Assembly: GCF_050613145.1 (NCBI RefSeq)
Contig: NZ_CP192507.1
Location: 1,488,001 to 1,552,000, forward strand
Direction: 5' to 3'
DNA length: 64,000 nucleotides
From: Lysinibacillus_B sp050613145
Lineage (GTDB): Bacteria > Bacillota > Bacilli > Bacillales_A > Planococcaceae
This document shows positions 43,690-53,544 of the stretch, piece after piece (the stretch's first letter is position 1; each line of letters opens with the position of its first letter). Below the pieces are notes generated by a model, which saw only the letters and a list, made by a program, of their open reading frames with translations, ran no database searches and was not told the origin of the DNA. The position numbers and the translations under genes are program-made.

Positions 43690-44784
43690 ATGGAGATTTT
43701 TAAGTACATGGAAAAATACGATTATGAGCAGCTTGTGATTTGTCAAGATCAGGCATCAGGCTTAAAAGCAATTATCGCCATTCATGATACAACGTTAGGT
43801 CCGGCACTAGGTGGCTGTCGTATGTGGACATATGCATCTGAAGAAGAAGCGATTGAAGATGCTCTACGTCTTGCACGGGGCATGACATATAAAAATGCCG
43901 CAGCTGGTTTAAATCTTGGTGGCGGAAAAACGGTCATTATCGGTGATCCATTTAAAGATAAAAATGAAGAAATGTTTCGTGCATTAGGGCGCTTTATTCA
44001 AGGATTGAATGGTCGCTATATCACAGCAGAAGATGTAGGGACAACGGTTTCTGATATGGATATCATTCATGAAGAAACAAACTATGTAACAGGAATTTCA
44101 CCAGCATTCGGTTCATCTGGAAATCCATCCCCTGTAACGGCATATGGTGTGTACTTAGGGATGAAAGCAGCTGCACTAGAAGCGTTTGGTAGTGAAAGTT
44201 TAAGCGGGAGAAAAATTGCTGTACAAGGTTTAGGAAATGTTGCGTATACATTATGTGAGTATTTATATAATGAAGGTGCCGAACTTATTGTAACCGATAT
44301 TAATGAAAAAGCGATTAATCGCGTAGTAGAGAAGTTTGGGGCAATACGAGTAGCACCTCATGAAATTTATGCGCAGGATGTAGATATTTTTGCGCCTTGT
44401 GCATTAGGTGGAATTATTAATGATGAAACGATTCCACAACTGAAAGTGAAAATCATTGCTGGCTCTGCGAATAATCAATTAAAAGAATCACGCCATGGCG
44501 ATATTTTACATGAACAAGGCATTATCTATGCACCTGATTATGTAATTAATGCTGGCGGGGTGATTAATGTAGCGGATGAGCTCTACGGTTATAACCGTGA
44601 CCGTGCGATGAAACGTGTAGAAACGATTTATGACAGCTTAATAAAGATCTTTGCTGTTTCAAAAGAAGAAAATATTCCAACATATATTGCAGCAAACCGT
44701 TTAGCTGAACAACGCATTGGCAGAGTTGCAAAGTCACGTAGTCAGTTTTTACGAAATGAAAAAAGCATTCTAGGTGATAGATAG
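43690..44784 (+). CDS. bcd: leucine (branched-chain amino acid) dehydrogenase
   Basis: A 364-residue Glu/Leu/Phe/Val dehydrogenase that oxidatively deaminates Leu, Ile and Val with NAD. It shows GPALGGCRMW, RGMTYKNAAAGLNLGGGKTVI with the catalytic lysines, and a Rossmann motif VQGLGNVAY (near 180). TGAGGAGGGTATAAGT gives the ribosome site. It opens the branched-chain breakdown operon. ptb and buk, which flank bcd in B. subtilis, and bkdR are absent. Confidence 0.95.
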   Translation: MEIFKYMEKYDYEQLVICQDQASGLKAIIAIHDTTLGPALGGCRMWTYASEEEAIEDALRLARGMTYKNAAAGLNLGGGKTVIIGDPFKDKNEEMFRALGRFIQGLNGRYITAEDVGTTVSDMDIIHEETNYVTGISPAFGSSGNPSPVTAYGVYLGMKAAALEAFGSESLSGRKIAVQGLGNVAYTLCEYLYNEGAELIVTDINEKAINRVVEKFGAIRVAPHEIYAQDVDIFAPCALGGIINDETIPQLKVKIIAGSANNQLKESRHGDILHEQGIIYAPDYVINAGGVINVADELYGYNRDRAMKRVETIYDSLIKIFAVSKEENIPTYIAANRLAEQRIGRVAKSRSQFLRNEKSILGDR

Positions 44785-44792
44785 TTCATAGT

Positions 44793-44819
44793 GGGAGTGA
44801 AGTGTATACTTCACTTCCC
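44793..44819 (+). other. hairpin without T run between bcd and lpdV
   Basis: GGGAGTGAAG pairs with CTTCACTTCCC (one bulge). It lies in the 55-bp gap and has no T run, so it may stabilise or process the mRNA instead of ending it. Confidence 0.6.
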
Positions 44820-44839
44820 CTGTCTTAAGGGGGATGTAT

Positions 44840-46255
44840 ATGGCAAAAGAATATGATGTGGTCATTTTAGGTGGCGGGACAGGTGGATATGTGGCAGCCA
44901 TTCGTGCTTCCCAGTTAGGCTTGAAAGCGGCGATTGTGGAACGTGATAAGCTTGGTGGTACGTGCCTTCACAAAGGATGTATTCCAAGTAAAGCGCTATT
45001 AAGAAGCGCAGAAATTTATAGCCAATCGAAAAAAGCACATAGTTACGGGGTTGATGTGGCAGGGGTTACATTAAACTTTGAAAAGGTACAAAATCGAAAA
45101 CAACAAATAGTTGAGCAACTTTATAATGGTGTTCAGCATTTAATACAGAAGGGGAAAATAGACGTTTATCACGGAACAGGGCGTATTTTAGGCCCATCCA
45201 TTTTTTCACCATTGCCAGGGACGATTAGTGTGGAAATGCAGGACGGTACAGAAAATGAAATGCTCATACCGAAAAACGTCATCGTTGCAACGGGATCACG
45301 CCCGCGTATGTTGGATGGGGTAGATGTTGACGGACAAACGATTCTCACATCAGATGAGGCATTACAATTAAAGACGTTACCTAAATCAATCATCATTGTC
45401 GGTGGAGGGGTAATCGGCATTGAATGGGCATCGTTGCTTGCTGATTTTGACGTCGCAGTGACGATTGTAGAATATGGAGAGCATATTTTACCTACGGAGG
45501 ATGTAGATATTTCCTCGGAAATGACAAAACTATTAAAAAGACGCAATATTCGTATTTTTACTAGTGCAATCATCGATACGAGCACAATCGAAGTTTCGAC
45601 TAAAGAAGTTACATGTTCTCTAAAAACAGGAGAAGTGTTGACAGCTGAAAAAATGTTGCTATCCATTGGTCGTACAGCAAATATTGAAAACATTGGCTTA
45701 GAAAATACCGAAATCGAAATTGAAAACGCTTGCATAAAAGTCAATGCACATTTTCAAACGAAAGAGCACCATATTTATGCGATAGGAGATGTGATCGGTG
45801 GCATGCAACTCGCACATGTTGCCTCATATGAAGGGATTCGAGCGGTAGAACATATAGCTGGATTAAAAAATGAAGCACTATATTATTCGAATATAGCTCG
45901 CTGTGTGTATGGAAACCCAGAGATTGCGAGTGTTGGCTTAACAGAAATGCAAGCACAGGAGCAAGGGTTTGAAACGAAAGTGGCTAAATTCCCATTTAAA
46001 GCAATTGGAAAGGCGCTTGTCTATGGAGAAGCGGAAGGGTTTGCCAAGGTAATTGCGGATAGTCACACAAATGATTTGTTAGGTGTTCATCTAATTGGTC
46101 CTCACGCGACAGATTTAATTTCAGAAGCGGCACTGAGTTTGTTTTTAAACGCAACACCTTGGGAGATGGGCGCGACTATTCACCCGCATCCATCACTGAG
46201 TGAAGCGCTAGGTGAAGCAGCACTTGCTATTGAAGGGAAGGCTATCCATTTTTAA
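44840..46255 (+). CDS. lpdV: dihydrolipoyl dehydrogenase of the branched-chain complex (E3)
   Basis: A 471-residue flavoprotein that reoxidises lipoamide with NAD. FAD site GGGTGGYVAA (near 12), redox disulfide GGTCLHKGCIPSKALL (near 40), NAD site GGGVIGIEWAS (near 182), the second FAD strand YAIGDV (near 311), and the His-Glu pair HPHPSLSEAL (near 445). ATG 44840 is six bases after AAGGGGG and is preferred over one two codons upstream. Next to E1 and E2 genes, so it is assigned to their complex. Confidence 0.95.
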   Translation: MAKEYDVVILGGGTGGYVAAIRASQLGLKAAIVERDKLGGTCLHKGCIPSKALLRSAEIYSQSKKAHSYGVDVAGVTLNFEKVQNRKQQIVEQLYNGVQHLIQKGKIDVYHGTGRILGPSIFSPLPGTISVEMQDGTENEMLIPKNVIVATGSRPRMLDGVDVDGQTILTSDEALQLKTLPKSIIIVGGGVIGIEWASLLADFDVAVTIVEYGEHILPTEDVDISSEMTKLLKRRNIRIFTSAIIDTSTIEVSTKEVTCSLKTGEVLTAEKMLLSIGRTANIENIGLENTEIEIENACIKVNAHFQTKEHHIYAIGDVIGGMQLAHVASYEGIRAVEHIAGLKNEALYYSNIARCVYGNPEIASVGLTEMQAQEQGFETKVAKFPFKAIGKALVYGEAEGFAKVIADSHTNDLLGVHLIGPHATDLISEAALSLFLNATPWEMGATIHPHPSLSEALGEAALAIEGKAIHF

Positions 46256-46275
46256 CTACGAGAGGGGATGTTCGT

Positions 46276-47283
46276 ATGACAGAAATGTTACATCATAGTA
46301 GTTTAGGTTTGACAAATGAGGATGTATGTAAAATGTACGAAACGATGCTATTAGCAAGGCGATTAGATGAGCGGATGTGGCTGTTGAATCGTGCAGGAAA
46401 AATTCCGTTTGTTATTTCATGTCAAGGTCAAGAGGCAGCACAGGTAGGGGCAGCATTTGCGCTGGATTATACAAAAGACTATATTGCACCGTATTATCGC
46501 GATATGGGCGTTGTGCTTCACTTTGGTATGACAGCACGGGATTTAATGCTTTCGGCTTTTGCAAAAGCCGAAGACCCAAACTCTGGAGGGCGTCAAATGC
46601 CGGGGCATTTTGGCCAAAAGAAAAATCGTATTTTAACCGGTTCGTCACCTGTTACGACGCAAGTACCACATGCTGTAGGGGTAGCACTTGCAGGCAAAAT
46701 GCAGCGCGAAGATTTTATCACATTTGTCACACTGGGAGAAGGCTCATCCAATCAAGGCGATTTCCACGAAGGCGCAAACTTTGCAGGTGTTCATAAATTA
46801 CCTGTCATTATTATGGTTGAAAATAATCAATACGCTATTTCGGTACCTGTTGAACGGCAATTAGCATGTAAGAAAGTATCTGATCGAGCTATTGGTTATG
46901 GGATGCCTGGGGTCACAGTAGATGGGAAAAATCCGTTAGAAGTATATAAAGTAGTGAAAGAGGCGGCAGATAGAGCTAGAAAAGGCGAAGGGCCGAGTTT
47001 AATCGAAACCGTCACATATCGCTTAACAGCCCACTCTTCTGACGACGACCATCGTCAATATCGTACAGCAGAAGATATTGAAGAAGGGCGTGCACAAGAC
47101 CCAATTCTGTTATTCGAAAAGTATTTAATGGAAACAGGTGTAGCAACAGTTGAAAGCTTGCAGGAGATAAATGAAAGAATACTAGAAATCGTGAATGATG
47201 CGACAGATTATGCTGAAGCTGCACCGTATGCAACACCAGAACATGCACTCAGATTTGTGTATGCAGAAGGGAGTGACGTCTAA
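46276..47283 (+). CDS. bkdAA: branched-chain 2-oxo acid dehydrogenase E1 alpha subunit
   Basis: A 335-residue thiamine diphosphate-binding subunit. It has ISCQGQEAAQVGAAFAL, the MPGHFG..... motif, the cofactor motif GEGSSNQGDFHEGANFA...VENNQYAIS (near 155-190), and the phosphorylation-loop-like TYRLTAHSSDDD (near 250). With E1 beta it decarboxylates 2-oxo-isovalerate and related acids. The start of bkdAB overlaps its stop (TAATG). Confidence 0.95.
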   Translation: MTEMLHHSSLGLTNEDVCKMYETMLLARRLDERMWLLNRAGKIPFVISCQGQEAAQVGAAFALDYTKDYIAPYYRDMGVVLHFGMTARDLMLSAFAKAEDPNSGGRQMPGHFGQKKNRILTGSSPVTTQVPHAVGVALAGKMQREDFITFVTLGEGSSNQGDFHEGANFAGVHKLPVIIMVENNQYAISVPVERQLACKKVSDRAIGYGMPGVTVDGKNPLEVYKVVKEAADRARKGEGPSLIETVTYRLTAHSSDDDHRQYRTAEDIEEGRAQDPILLFEKYLMETGVATVESLQEINERILEIVNDATDYAEAAPYATPEHALRFVYAEGSDV

Positions 47284-48266
47284 TGCCAGTGATGTCTTTT
47301 ATTGAGGCCATTAATTTAGCGATGAAAGAGGAGATGGCGTCTGATGAGCGCGTCTTTATTTTAGGAGAAGATGTCGGACTCAAGGGTGGCGTATTTAAAG
47401 CAACGGTAGGATTATATGAACAGTTTGGCGAGGCACGTGTGTTAGATACACCACTTGCTGAAAGTGCGATTGCAGGTGTAGCCATTGGTGCAGCGATGTA
47501 TGGGATGCGCCCCATTGCAGAAATGCAGTTTGCTGATTTTATAATGCCAGCTGTCAATCAAATTGTGTCAGAAGCGGCGAAAATTAGATATCGTTCCAAT
47601 AATGATTGGTCGTGTCCACTTGTCGTTCGTGCTCCATTTGGAGGGGGAATCCATGGCGCACTTTACCATTCACAGTCAGTAGAAGCGCTATTTGCTGGTA
47701 CACCAGGTTTGAAAATTGTGATTCCATCAACCCCTTATGATGCAAAAGGGTTACTAAAAGCAGCCATTCGAGATGAGGACCCTGTGTTGTTTTTTGAGCA
47801 TAAAAAAGCATACCGATTGATTAAAGGGGAAGTACCACTGGAAGACTATACGCTACCAATTGGCAAGGCAGATGTAAAACGTGAGGGAGATGACATCACG
47901 GTTATTACTTATGGGCTAGCTGTTCATTTTGCGATGCAGGCAGCAGAAAGGCTGGCAACCGATGGAATAGAAGCACATATTCTCGATTTGCGAACAGTTT
48001 ATCCACTGGATCAAGCGGCAATTATTGAAGCAGCAGCTAAAACAGGGAAAGTACTGCTAGTCACAGAGGATAATAAGGAAGGAAGCATTATGAGTGAGGT
48101 TGCGGCCATTATTGCAGAACATTGTTTGTTTGAACTTGACGCGCCGATTCAACGCTTAGCTGGACCAGATGTACCAGCGATGCCATATGCGCCAACGATG
48201 GAGAAATTTTATATGATTAGTCCAGAAAAAATTGAGCGAGCAATGCGTCAACTTGCTGCATTTTAG
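47283..48266 (+). CDS. bkdAB: branched-chain 2-oxo acid dehydrogenase E1 beta subunit
   Basis: A 327-residue transketolase-like subunit with LGEDVGLKGGVFKAT near 25, DTPLAESAIAGVAIGAA, RAPFGGGIHGALYHSQS and EHKKAYR. Usual length for the E1 beta subunit. It forms the heterotetramer with BkdAA and shares the operon. Confidence 0.95.
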   Translation: MPVMSFIEAINLAMKEEMASDERVFILGEDVGLKGGVFKATVGLYEQFGEARVLDTPLAESAIAGVAIGAAMYGMRPIAEMQFADFIMPAVNQIVSEAAKIRYRSNNDWSCPLVVRAPFGGGIHGALYHSQSVEALFAGTPGLKIVIPSTPYDAKGLLKAAIRDEDPVLFFEHKKAYRLIKGEVPLEDYTLPIGKADVKREGDDITVITYGLAVHFAMQAAERLATDGIEAHILDLRTVYPLDQAAIIEAAAKTGKVLLVTEDNKEGSIMSEVAAIIAEHCLFELDAPIQRLAGPDVPAMPYAPTMEKFYMISPEKIERAMRQLAAF

Positions 48267-48278
48267 GAGGGAAGCGTT

Positions 48279-49586
48279 ATGATTCAAAACATTACGATGC
48301 CTCAGCTTGGGGAAAGTGTCACAGAAGGCACGATTGAACGTTGGCTTGTAAAAGTAGGAGACCGAGTAAATAAATACGACCCATTGGCAGAAGTCCTGAC
48401 AGATAAGGTGCAAGCAGAAATTCCCTCATCCTTTAGCGGTATTATTCAAGAGTTAATTGCTGTTGAAGGCGAGACACTTCCAGTAGGGGCAGTTGTTTGT
48501 ACCGTTCAAATCGAAAGTAGCGATGAACTACCATCTGCACCGGAAATAAAAAAATCTAATGTTTCTGCCGCTATTTTAAATGCAGGTGTGCATAAACCGC
48601 TGTCTAAAAAAGAAGATACCTCATCAAAAAGAGAGCTACGTGAGCCGAAAGCAAAGGCGCGTTATTCACCAGCAGTATTGAAGCTTGCCGCAGAATATGC
48701 GGTTGATTTAGAAAAGGTGGAAGGTACAGGGTTTGAAGGGCGGATTACACGAAAAGATGTATTAGCAATGATCAATACTGGCCAACAACAAAGTGAACCT
48801 GTGCCAACACCAGTTGTGCTTGAAGTACAGCAAGAGGTGCAGCAAAACGTACCATTACGAAAAGAACAAACAGCTTTACAAAGTGGAGATATCGAACTAC
48901 CGATTACAAGCGTAAGACGAGCGATTGCGAATAATATGGTGCGCAGTAAGCAAGAGATCCCTCATGCATGGATGATGATCGAAGTAGATGTAACAGAATT
49001 AGTTGCATATCGCGATGCCATGAAAGAGGAGTTTAAGCGGCAAGAAGGATACAATTTAACGTATTTTGCGTTTTTCATCAAAGCAGTGGCACAGGCATTA
49101 AAGGAATTCCCTATGATCAATTCTACATGGGCAGGAGACAAAATCATTCAAAAAAAGGATATTCATATGTCCATTGCGGTCGCAGCAGATGATCAATTAT
49201 TTGTCCCTGTTATAAAACACGCTGATGAAAAGTCAATAAAAGGAATAGCGCGTGAAATTCATGAACTGTCACAGCTTGCAAGAACTAAAAACCTACGCCC
49301 AGAGCATGTTTCGGACGGAACTTTCACCATCAATAATACAGGTTCGTTTGGCTCGATTCAGTCAGCAGGTATTATTAATTATCCGCAAGCTGCTATACTA
49401 CAGGTGGAAAGTATTGTAAAAAAACCGGTAGTAATTGGTGGAAATATGCTCGCTATACGTGATATAGTCAATCTTTGTTTATCATTAGATCATCGAGTAC
49501 TCGATGGACTTATTTGCGGTAATTTTCTGAAAAGAGTAAAAAAAATACTCGAAAACACGGATAAAAATAAGATGTCAGTCTACTGA
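48279..49586 (+). CDS. bkdB: branched-chain 2-oxo acid dehydrogenase E2 (lipoyl acyltransferase)
   Basis: A 435-residue core protein. One N-terminal lipoyl domain (VLTDKVQAEIPS, lipoylated Lys near 43), a peripheral subunit-binding domain (YSPAVLKLAAEY..GRITRKDVLAMI, near 128-165) and the catalytic domain. The active-site motif SLDHRVLDG (near 405) is complete. It transfers the branched acyl group to CoA. A terminator follows 8 bp later. Confidence 0.95.
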   Translation: MIQNITMPQLGESVTEGTIERWLVKVGDRVNKYDPLAEVLTDKVQAEIPSSFSGIIQELIAVEGETLPVGAVVCTVQIESSDELPSAPEIKKSNVSAAILNAGVHKPLSKKEDTSSKRELREPKAKARYSPAVLKLAAEYAVDLEKVEGTGFEGRITRKDVLAMINTGQQQSEPVPTPVVLEVQQEVQQNVPLRKEQTALQSGDIELPITSVRRAIANNMVRSKQEIPHAWMMIEVDVTELVAYRDAMKEEFKRQEGYNLTYFAFFIKAVAQALKEFPMINSTWAGDKIIQKKDIHMSIAVAADDQLFVPVIKHADEKSIKGIAREIHELSQLARTKNLRPEHVSDGTFTINNTGSFGSIQSAGIINYPQAAILQVESIVKKPVVIGGNMLAIRDIVNLCLSLDHRVLDGLICGNFLKRVKKILENTDKNKMSVY

Positions 49587-49593
49587 CAACTCC

Positions 49594-49630
49594 AAGGGAG
49601 CCTATAAATATAGGCTTCCTTTAATTTTTA
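49594..49630 (+). terminator. terminator of the bkd operon
   Basis: Stem AAGGGAGCCTATA/TATAGGCTTCCTT (one mismatch) with a two-base loop, then a T-rich tail. Confidence 0.88.
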
Positions 49631-49705
49631 TACTTTATTGTAAGGACTTTCTCATGTAAAATACATTGTAGAATATAGTAAGGGGGGAAGCTAATTAGCG
49701 TCCAC

Positions 49706-51400
49706 ATGTCAACTAACATGAAAGAAATACAATTTCCGGCAGCTAGTTATGAACAATGGAAAGAGCAGGCGATCGCTGCTTTAAAAGGAAAACCATTTGA
49801 GTCATTGTTCACAAAAACAATCGAAGGGGTTACACTTGAGCCACTTTATACACAAGAAATGCTTGTAGAAAAATTAGGGGATCAGCTTGAGAAACAAGTA
49901 GCGACAATCCGTACGTTATCGGCAACGAATGGATTACAAATCGCGCAACACATCACAGGCGATTCACCAGAGAAATTTTTCGCGCATTTAGACGATAGCT
50001 TAGCACGTGGTAATAAGGTAATTACAATTGATAGCCGTCTACCATTCGCTTTAGACGAGCAAATAATTGCTAAATTGTCGGATTATTTAACAGAATATTC
50101 GTTTAAATTTATTGTTGAAAACGCAAATGACCCTATTTTAGCTGTGTTCAACGTAATCGAAGAAGGCAAACGTACGAATGTCGAAGGCTATATCCTAAGC
50201 AATGATGCAATTGATTTAGCAGACTATCCAAATGTACGAACTTCGGTAGCAAACACGGTACCATCTCATAACGATGGCGCAAATGCTGTACAAGAGTTAG
50301 CGATTGCATTAGCACTTGCGGCAAAACAAGTAAAAGCAGCTGCATCTTATGAAGCGTTTGCTTCTAAGTTTTTCGTAAACTTTGCTATTGATACACAATT
50401 CTTTGCAGAAATCGCTAAACTTCGCGCTTTTAAAGTACTATGGAAAGCGTTTGCAAACGGGGTTGGTGCAGAAGCAATTTCAGTGCCGGTTGTCGCTGAA
50501 ACATCCGTACGTAGCTTCTCAAAAGTAGACGTTTATGTAAACTTATTACGTGCTGGAAACGAGGCATTTGCTGGCGCAATTGGTGGTGCTGATGTATTTA
50601 CAGTGCATCCACATGATGTGTTATCAAAACCAACTACTACATCAACACGTATTGCACAAAATGTACTACTGGTCATCAATGAAGAATCGCAAGTGTTGAA
50701 TGTATTAGATCCAGCAGGCGGTTCATATTTCATCGAATCATTAACAGCAGATTACGTAAAAGCGGCTTGGGCACTATTCTTAGAAATTGAAGAAGCAGGC
50801 GGTATCGATGCATATGCAGATACGTTAGCAGCACAAATTGCAGATGTTTATGCACAACGTATTAAAGCAGTTGAAACACGCAAGCATTCACTAATTGGTA
50901 CGAACATCTACGCAAATCCAGCAGATGAACTACCAACAGAAGAGAATGTGCAATTTGCAGATGTAAAGCGTTTAGCTATTCCATTTGAAAACTTACGTAA
51001 AGAATTTGCAGCAGCGAATGCTAAAATTGCTGTTTTAACATTCGGTGAATTAAAGAACTTCAAGCCACGTGCAGACTTTGTAGCAGGCTTCTTTAATACA
51101 GCAGGTATCACACCAGAGCAATCAGGTGCAATCGATACAATCGATGCAGCAAAAGCTTGGTTAGCACAAGCAGACTTCAATTACGTATGTATAGCAGCAA
51201 CAGATGATGATACAAAAGCGTTAGTCCCTGCATTACTGGAAGACAAGCCAGCTCATATCGTGTTAGATGCAGCAGGTAAGTTTAAAGAAGAAGCAGATAC
51301 TTGGACAGCACAAGGCTTAAACGGCTTTATCTTCGCTGGTCAAAACATCATTGAAAAATTAAATGCTGTAACTGCTAGCATGAAGGAGGTACAACGATGA
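49706..51400 (+). CDS. mutA: methylmalonyl-CoA mutase small subunit
   Basis: A 564-residue protein related to MutB but lacking the B12-binding DxHxxG motif, so it is the non-catalytic partner. It keeps the barrel fold (VETSVRSFSKVDVYVNLLRAGNEAF..., NVLDPAGGSYFIE near 330) and a degenerate C-terminal Rossmann domain. The nearest AGGGGGGAAG ribosome site is about 15 bp before ATG 49706, longer than usual; an ATT at 49694 lies at better distance. The stop overlaps mutB by ATGA. Confidence 0.92.
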   Translation: MSTNMKEIQFPAASYEQWKEQAIAALKGKPFESLFTKTIEGVTLEPLYTQEMLVEKLGDQLEKQVATIRTLSATNGLQIAQHITGDSPEKFFAHLDDSLARGNKVITIDSRLPFALDEQIIAKLSDYLTEYSFKFIVENANDPILAVFNVIEEGKRTNVEGYILSNDAIDLADYPNVRTSVANTVPSHNDGANAVQELAIALALAAKQVKAAASYEAFASKFFVNFAIDTQFFAEIAKLRAFKVLWKAFANGVGAEAISVPVVAETSVRSFSKVDVYVNLLRAGNEAFAGAIGGADVFTVHPHDVLSKPTTTSTRIAQNVLLVINEESQVLNVLDPAGGSYFIESLTADYVKAAWALFLEIEEAGGIDAYADTLAAQIADVYAQRIKAVETRKHSLIGTNIYANPADELPTEENVQFADVKRLAIPFENLRKEFAAANAKIAVLTFGELKNFKPRADFVAGFFNTAGITPEQSGAIDTIDAAKAWLAQADFNYVCIAATDDDTKALVPALLEDKPAHIVLDAAGKFKEEADTWTAQGLNGFIFAGQNIIEKLNAVTASMKEVQR

Positions 51401-53544
51401 GCGCAAACTTTAAATCGGTTGTGATCGAGGACGTGCTAAAGGCAGAACAAGTAGAAGCAAATGGCACATTTTTAACGAACGAAGGCATCGAAGTGAAATC
51501 TGTATACAATGTAGAAGACATTAAAGATGTAAAACATACACAAGACGTAGCGGGTATTGCACCAAATACACGTGGACCTTACCCAACAATGTACGTAGCT
51601 CGTCCTTGGACAGTACGTCAATATGCAGGTTTCTCAACAGCAGAGGAATCGAATGCATTTTACCGTCGTAACTTAGCGATGGGGCAAAAAGGTCTTTCCG
51701 TAGCATTTGACTTAGCGACACACCGTGGTTACGACTCAGACCATCCACGTGTAACAGGTGACGTTGGTAAAGCTGGGGTTGCCATTGACTCTGTAGAAGA
51801 TGCAAAAATTTTATTTGATGGGATTCCACTTGATCAAATGTCTGTATCGATGACAATGAACGGTGCAGTATTACCAGTTCTTGCATTCTATATTATTGCA
51901 GCAGAAGAGCAAGGGGTAACACCAGATAAACTTGCTGGTACAATCCAAAACGACATTTTAAAAGAGTACATGGTACGTAATACGTACATTTACCCACCGG
52001 CAATGTCGATGAAAATTATTGCTGACATTTTTGAATATACATCAAAATTCATGCCAAAATTCAACTCGATTTCCATTTCGGGTTACCATATCCAAGAAGC
52101 AGGCGCGACAAACGACATCGAGCTTGGTTACACGCTTGCAGATGGTCTTGAGTATGTACGTACAGGTCTTAAAGCGGGTATCGACATCGACAAATTTGCA
52201 CCGCGTTTATCGTTCTTCTGGGCAATCGGTATGAACTACTATATGGAAGTAGCAAAAATGCGCGCAGGTCGTCGTATTTGGGCACAAATGATGTCGACAT
52301 TCGAACCAAAGAGTTCAAAATCTTTAGCATTACGTACGCATTCTCAAACGTCTGGATGGTCTTTAACAGAGCAAGATCCATTCAACAACGTAGCGCGTAC
52401 ATTAATCGAAGCAAACGCAGCAGCGATGGGGCATACACAGTCACTTCACACAAACGCATTGGACGAAGCGATCGCTTTACCAACAGACTTCTCAGCGCGT
52501 ATTGCTCGTAACACACAGTTATTCTTACAAGAAGAAACAGGTATGACGAAAGTAATCGATCCATGGGGCGGTTCTTACTATGTTGAGAAATTAACAGAAG
52601 AACTACAAGAAAAAGCATGGGAATTAATCGAAGAAATCGAAGAACTTGGCGGTATGGCAAAAGCAATCGATACAGGTTTACCGAAAATGAAAGTTGAAGA
52701 AGCTGCGGCGAAACGCCAAGCGAAAATCGACTCAAAAGCAGAAACGATTGTTGGTGTAAACCGATACCGTTTAGCAGAAGAGGAGCCAATCGATATTCTT
52801 GACATTGACAACACCGTTGTACGTCAAAAACAAATCGAGCGTTTAGAAAAAATGAAAGCAGAACGTAACGAAGAAGAAGTACAAAAGCATTTAGCTCGCT
52901 TAACAAAAGCAGCTGAAGATGGATCTGAGAACTTACTTGCTATAGCAGTAGATGCTGCACGTGCTCGCGCATCTTTAGGTGAAATTTCAGATGCAATCGA
53001 AAAAGTATCAGGTCGTCATAAAGCGGTAATCCGCTCCATTTCTGGCGTTTACTCGTCAAACTTTGCAGATGATGAGGTAATCACAGAAGTAAAGCAAATG
53101 ACGGAAGAGTTCTTAGAAAACGAAGGTCGTCGTCCACGTATTCTAGTAGCCAAAATGGGACAAGACGGTCATGACCGTGGTGCCAAAGTTGTTGCCACAG
53201 CTTATGCGGATCTTGGTTTCGATGTGGATATTTCTCCACTATTCATGACGCCAGCTGAAACAGCTCAAATGGCTGTAGAAAATGACGTACACTGTGTAGG
53301 TGTATCTTCACTTGCGGCGGGTCATAAAACATTAGTACCAGAATTAGTAGCTGAACTGAAAAAATTAGGCCGCGAAGATATCATTGTAATTTGTGGTGGT
53401 GTAATCCCAGCACAAGATTATGACTTCCTATACGAAGCTGGAGCAAAGGCAATCTTCGGTCCTGGTACAGTTCTTCCGGTAGCAGCTCAAAAGTTAATTG
53501 AGGAAATCTACAAACAGTTAGGCTACGAGGAAGTGGCAAACTAA
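51397..53544 (+). CDS. mutB: methylmalonyl-CoA mutase large (catalytic) subunit
   Basis: A 715-residue adenosylcobalamin enzyme that interconverts methylmalonyl-CoA and succinyl-CoA. The substrate barrel carries RPWTVRQYAGFSTAEESN, GLSVAFDLATHRGYDSD and RTHSQTSGWSLTEQDPFNN. The C-terminal B12 domain has GQDGHDRGAKV (DxHxxG, near 590) and GVSSLAAGH. Length is standard. Overlaps mutA and meaB by a few bases, so all three are coupled. Confidence 0.97.
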   Translation: MSANFKSVVIEDVLKAEQVEANGTFLTNEGIEVKSVYNVEDIKDVKHTQDVAGIAPNTRGPYPTMYVARPWTVRQYAGFSTAEESNAFYRRNLAMGQKGLSVAFDLATHRGYDSDHPRVTGDVGKAGVAIDSVEDAKILFDGIPLDQMSVSMTMNGAVLPVLAFYIIAAEEQGVTPDKLAGTIQNDILKEYMVRNTYIYPPAMSMKIIADIFEYTSKFMPKFNSISISGYHIQEAGATNDIELGYTLADGLEYVRTGLKAGIDIDKFAPRLSFFWAIGMNYYMEVAKMRAGRRIWAQMMSTFEPKSSKSLALRTHSQTSGWSLTEQDPFNNVARTLIEANAAAMGHTQSLHTNALDEAIALPTDFSARIARNTQLFLQEETGMTKVIDPWGGSYYVEKLTEELQEKAWELIEEIEELGGMAKAIDTGLPKMKVEEAAAKRQAKIDSKAETIVGVNRYRLAEEEPIDILDIDNTVVRQKQIERLEKMKAERNEEEVQKHLARLTKAAEDGSENLLAIAVDAARARASLGEISDAIEKVSGRHKAVIRSISGVYSSNFADDEVITEVKQMTEEFLENEGRRPRILVAKMGQDGHDRGAKVVATAYADLGFDVDISPLFMTPAETAQMAVENDVHCVGVSSLAAGHKTLVPELVAELKKLGREDIIVICGGVIPAQDYDFLYEAGAKAIFGPGTVLPVAAQKLIEEIYKQLGYEEVAN

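Noticed and set aside
45169..45744. 191-codon reading frame opposite lpdV
   Set aside because: Shadow of a firmly identified gene; no recognisable protein pattern.
52382..52906. 174-codon reading frame opposite mutB
   Set aside because: Shadow of mutB; Leu/Arg/Ser-rich composition caused by codon bias of the real gene.
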